This document shows positions 7,592 through 8,936 of a stretch of DNA of 8,936 bases, one piece after another. How positions within the stretch are numbered: position 1 is the first letter of the stretch; each line of letters starts with the position of its first letter. A program made the position numbers and the translations under genes. The stretch lies in NCBI GenBank assembly GCA_965364735.1, contig CBDTYW010000153.1:1-8936 (forward strand). Direction: 5' to 3'. The notes beneath the pieces were generated by a model. That model worked only from the letters and a program-made list of their open reading frames with translations. It did not search any database and had not been told where the DNA came from. This stretch comes from CBDTYW01 sp965364735. Lineage in GTDB: Bacteria; Actinomycetota; Nitriliruptoria; Nitriliruptorales; Nitriliruptoraceae.

Positions 7592-8269
7592 ATGGCCACC
7601 CCGTTCTACGTCTCTCCCGACCAGATGATGAAGGACCGGGCCGACTATGCCCGCAAGGGCATCGCCCGCGGCCGCGCCCTGGTCGCGTTGGAGTACGAGC
7701 ACGGCGTCGTGTTCGTCGGCGAGAACCCTTCGAAGTCGCTCTACAAGACCTCCGAGATCTACGACCGGATCGCCTTCGCCGCCGTCGGCAAGTACAACGA
7801 GTACGAGTCGATGCGTGTGGCCGGCATCCGGCTCGCCGACGTGAAGGGCTACCAGTACGACCGCTCCGACGTGGTCGCGAAGTCTCTCGCGAACGCGTAC
7901 TCCCAAGCCCTCGGATCGATCTTCCTCGCCGATTCGAAGCCCTATGAGGTCGAGCTGCTGATCGCGCAGGTCAACCTCGACCTCCCTCTGGACCTCTACC
8001 GGATCCTCTACGACGGCTCGATCGTCGACGAGCACAACTTCGTGGCGATCGGCGGCGAGAGCGCCGAGCTCACGACTGCGCTCGAGGAGTCGTGGCAGCC
8101 CGACATGGATCGCGACGCGGCGCTTCGCGTCGCGGTGGCAGTCCTCCGGACCACGGGCGACAAGGACATCCCGTCGACCGACCTCGAGGTCTCAGGCCTG
8201 GACATCAGGCAGCCTCGTCGGCGCTTCTTCCGGATGAACGAGGACGAGATCGCTCGCTCGCTGGGCTGA
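7592..8269 (+). CDS. prcA: 20S proteasome alpha subunit PrcA
   Basis: PrcA is the non-catalytic subunit of the outer heptameric rings of the 20S core. It forms the entry gate and docks the C-termini of activators such as the Mpa/ARC ATPase. The product is 225 residues against 248 in M. tuberculosis; the difference lies mostly in the C-terminal tail, which here ends soon after RQPRRRFFRM. Family features are the N-terminal helix H0 region (FYVSPDQMMKDRADYARKGIARG), the core GVVFVGENPSKSLYKTSEIYDRIAFAA split over strands 2-3, GKYNEYE, the KGYQYDRSDV loop, KPYEVELLIAQV and YDGSIVDE. The N-terminus lacks the catalytic Thr, as expected for an alpha subunit. It is in an operon with prcB. Its last 65 bases are overlapped by the convergent minus-strand gene. 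Confidence 0.97.
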   Translation: MATPFYVSPDQMMKDRADYARKGIARGRALVALEYEHGVVFVGENPSKSLYKTSEIYDRIAFAAVGKYNEYESMRVAGIRLADVKGYQYDRSDVVAKSLANAYSQALGSIFLADSKPYEVELLIAQVNLDLPLDLYRILYDGSIVDEHNFVAIGGESAELTTALEESWQPDMDRDAALRVAVAVLRTTGDKDIPSTDLEVSGLDIRQPRRRFFRMNEDEIARSLG

Positions 8270-8936
8270 CCGGTTCGTCCTTCGTCGGAGGATGGTGGTC
8301 CTCCGTCGCGGGGAACAGATCGGCGCCGACGACGCGAAGCCCCATGAGCCGATGCGCGAGCTGGGCGGTCACGTAGACGCGTCCGTGCCCGGGCCCGTCG
8401 CCGTCAGTGGCGATCTCCCAGCCGTCGGGCCAGCGGCCCCGGTCCACGAGGTCGCGGCGAATCGCCGCGAGCCCCCGCACGGGCGTCCGGTCGACGATGA
8501 GCAGGTGATCATGCTGGACGCCCAGCGCGTGGACCGTCGTGGGGACCAGCTCGAGGCCGGGACGGGTGAAGTGGGGTCGCAGCTCCTCGACGATGCGGCG
8601 GCTCAGCAGCAGCGGGAGCGCACCCACCGACGCGACGTCGGGCAGCGCTGCGGGCGCCTCGAGCTGGAGGTGATCGATCGTCTGGGGCCAGGGGCGCCGA
8701 GACAGGCGCCTGCGCCAGTCCGACGGCGGGTCGAGCAGGCCGATCCGCGGGTGGTCGGGCCCCGTCCAACGCGCCGCGAGGCGGTGGAAGGTTCCGTGAC
8801 CGCGCATACGGCTGGTCGGCAGGACCAGTGACGTGGCGGGGACGCCTGCGACGCCGCCCAGCAGCACGGGCATCCAGCCGACGACGGTGAGCGCGACCGG
8901 CCGGCCGAGCTCAGCGGCGACGCGATGCCCCCTGCC
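8205..8936 (-). CDS. Protein of unknown function, 5' partial, convergent with prcA (faint Imm11/DUF1629-like resemblance)
   Basis: The minus-strand frame stays open from the right edge to its TGA (8205-8207), giving 243 visible residues. The first in-window ATG (8873) has no clear ribosome binding site, and the codons before it keep G/C third positions, so the gene probably starts outside the window. A hydrophobic stretch of about 27 residues (PVALTVVGWMPVLL and on) lies near the visible N-terminus and could be a membrane or buried segment. The middle part, LPLLLSRRIVEELRP then LELVPTTV, and the end, RVYVTAQLAHRLMGLRVVGADLFPA, faintly recall the Imm11/DUF1629 pattern (a 'serine-x-arginine' helix, then a Val-Pro strand, then a closing G-x-x-F-x-P). 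This is a by-eye impression only. The Arg/Ser-rich tail overlaps the 3' end of prcA and is likely unstructured. No firm function is assigned. Confidence 0.65.
   Translation of the reverse strand, partial: GRGHRVAAELGRPVALTVVGWMPVLLGGVAGVPATSLVLPTSRMRGHGTFHRLAARWTGPDHPRIGLLDPPSDWRRRLSRRPWPQTIDHLQLEAPAALPDVASVGALPLLLSRRIVEELRPHFTRPGLELVPTTVHALGVQHDHLLIVDRTPVRGLAAIRRDLVDRGRWPDGWEIATDGDGPGHGRVYVTAQLAHRLMGLRVVGADLFPATEDHHPPTKDEPVSPASERSRPRSSGRSADEAA
8283..8308 (+). terminator. GC-rich hairpin just downstream of prcA
   Basis: CGGAGGA (8286-8292) and TCCTCCG (8299-8305) pair perfectly around the 6-base loop TGGTGG. The stem extends by two further pairs beyond one T-T mismatch, out to 8283 and 8308. 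It begins 14 bases after the prcA stop. There is no T-run, so if it ends transcription it would be of the tailless kind reported in actinobacteria. It also lies inside the minus-strand reading frame, so the symmetry could be a coding coincidence. Confidence 0.4.

Noticed and set aside
8292..8831. A 179-codon plus-strand frame after prcA
   Set aside because: It lies opposite the minus-strand frame, which has the better third-position G/C pattern and stays open to the window edge. The plus product is rich in Arg, Asp and Gln with no motif.
1..8936. tRNA, rRNA, CRISPR arrays, transposases or attachment sites
   Set aside because: Nearly all bases are in well-supported coding frames; no spaced direct repeats, cloverleaf-like sequence or transposase motifs were seen.

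Overview
The window is very GC-rich, with G or C in most third codon positions. It carries a bacterial 20S proteasome pair (prcB then prcA) next to a giant secreted surface protein built on cell-wall-binding repeat 2 (CWB2) modules. A Pup-type proteasome together with CWB2 proteins points to the phylum Actinomycetota. The mixture suggests a deep-branching lineage such as Nitriliruptoria/Euzebyales or Acidimicrobiia rather than Streptomyces or Mycobacterium; this placement is inference, as no rRNA or other marker is present.

Layout. (1) Positions 1-6660, plus strand: one uninterrupted reading frame, open at the left edge, with 2219 visible codons. It encodes, in order, the end of one CWB2 repeat and two full ones (1-849), six Ig-like/Cys-rich repeats of about 135-158 residues (850-3459), and two tandem neutral-ceramidase-like hydrolase modules (3475-4893 and 5017-6594), ending in a short DFP-repeat tail. 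(2) Positions 6661-6733: a 73-base spacer with the prcB ribosome binding site. (3) 6734-7576 prcB and 7592-8269 prcA, 15 bases apart, each with a strong Shine-Dalgarno sequence. (4) 8205-8936, minus strand: a partial protein of unknown function that converges on prcA and overlaps its last 65 bases. A GC-rich hairpin lies just after the prcA stop.

How the genes relate. PrcB and PrcA form the 20S core that degrades pupylated proteins. In the classical actinobacterial locus pup lies directly upstream of prcB and pafA often lies downstream. Neither is present here; the surface-protein gene occupies the upstream position. The surface protein is probably exported and held on the cell wall by its N-terminal CWB2 repeats, with the Ig-like stalk presenting two metallohydrolase heads outward. 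I see no functional link between it and the proteasome beyond adjacency.

The most interesting item is this CWB2/stalk/double-ceramidase architecture. All four expected zinc ligands are kept in both heads, but the residue in register with the catalytic serine is Ser only in the second head and Asn in the first.
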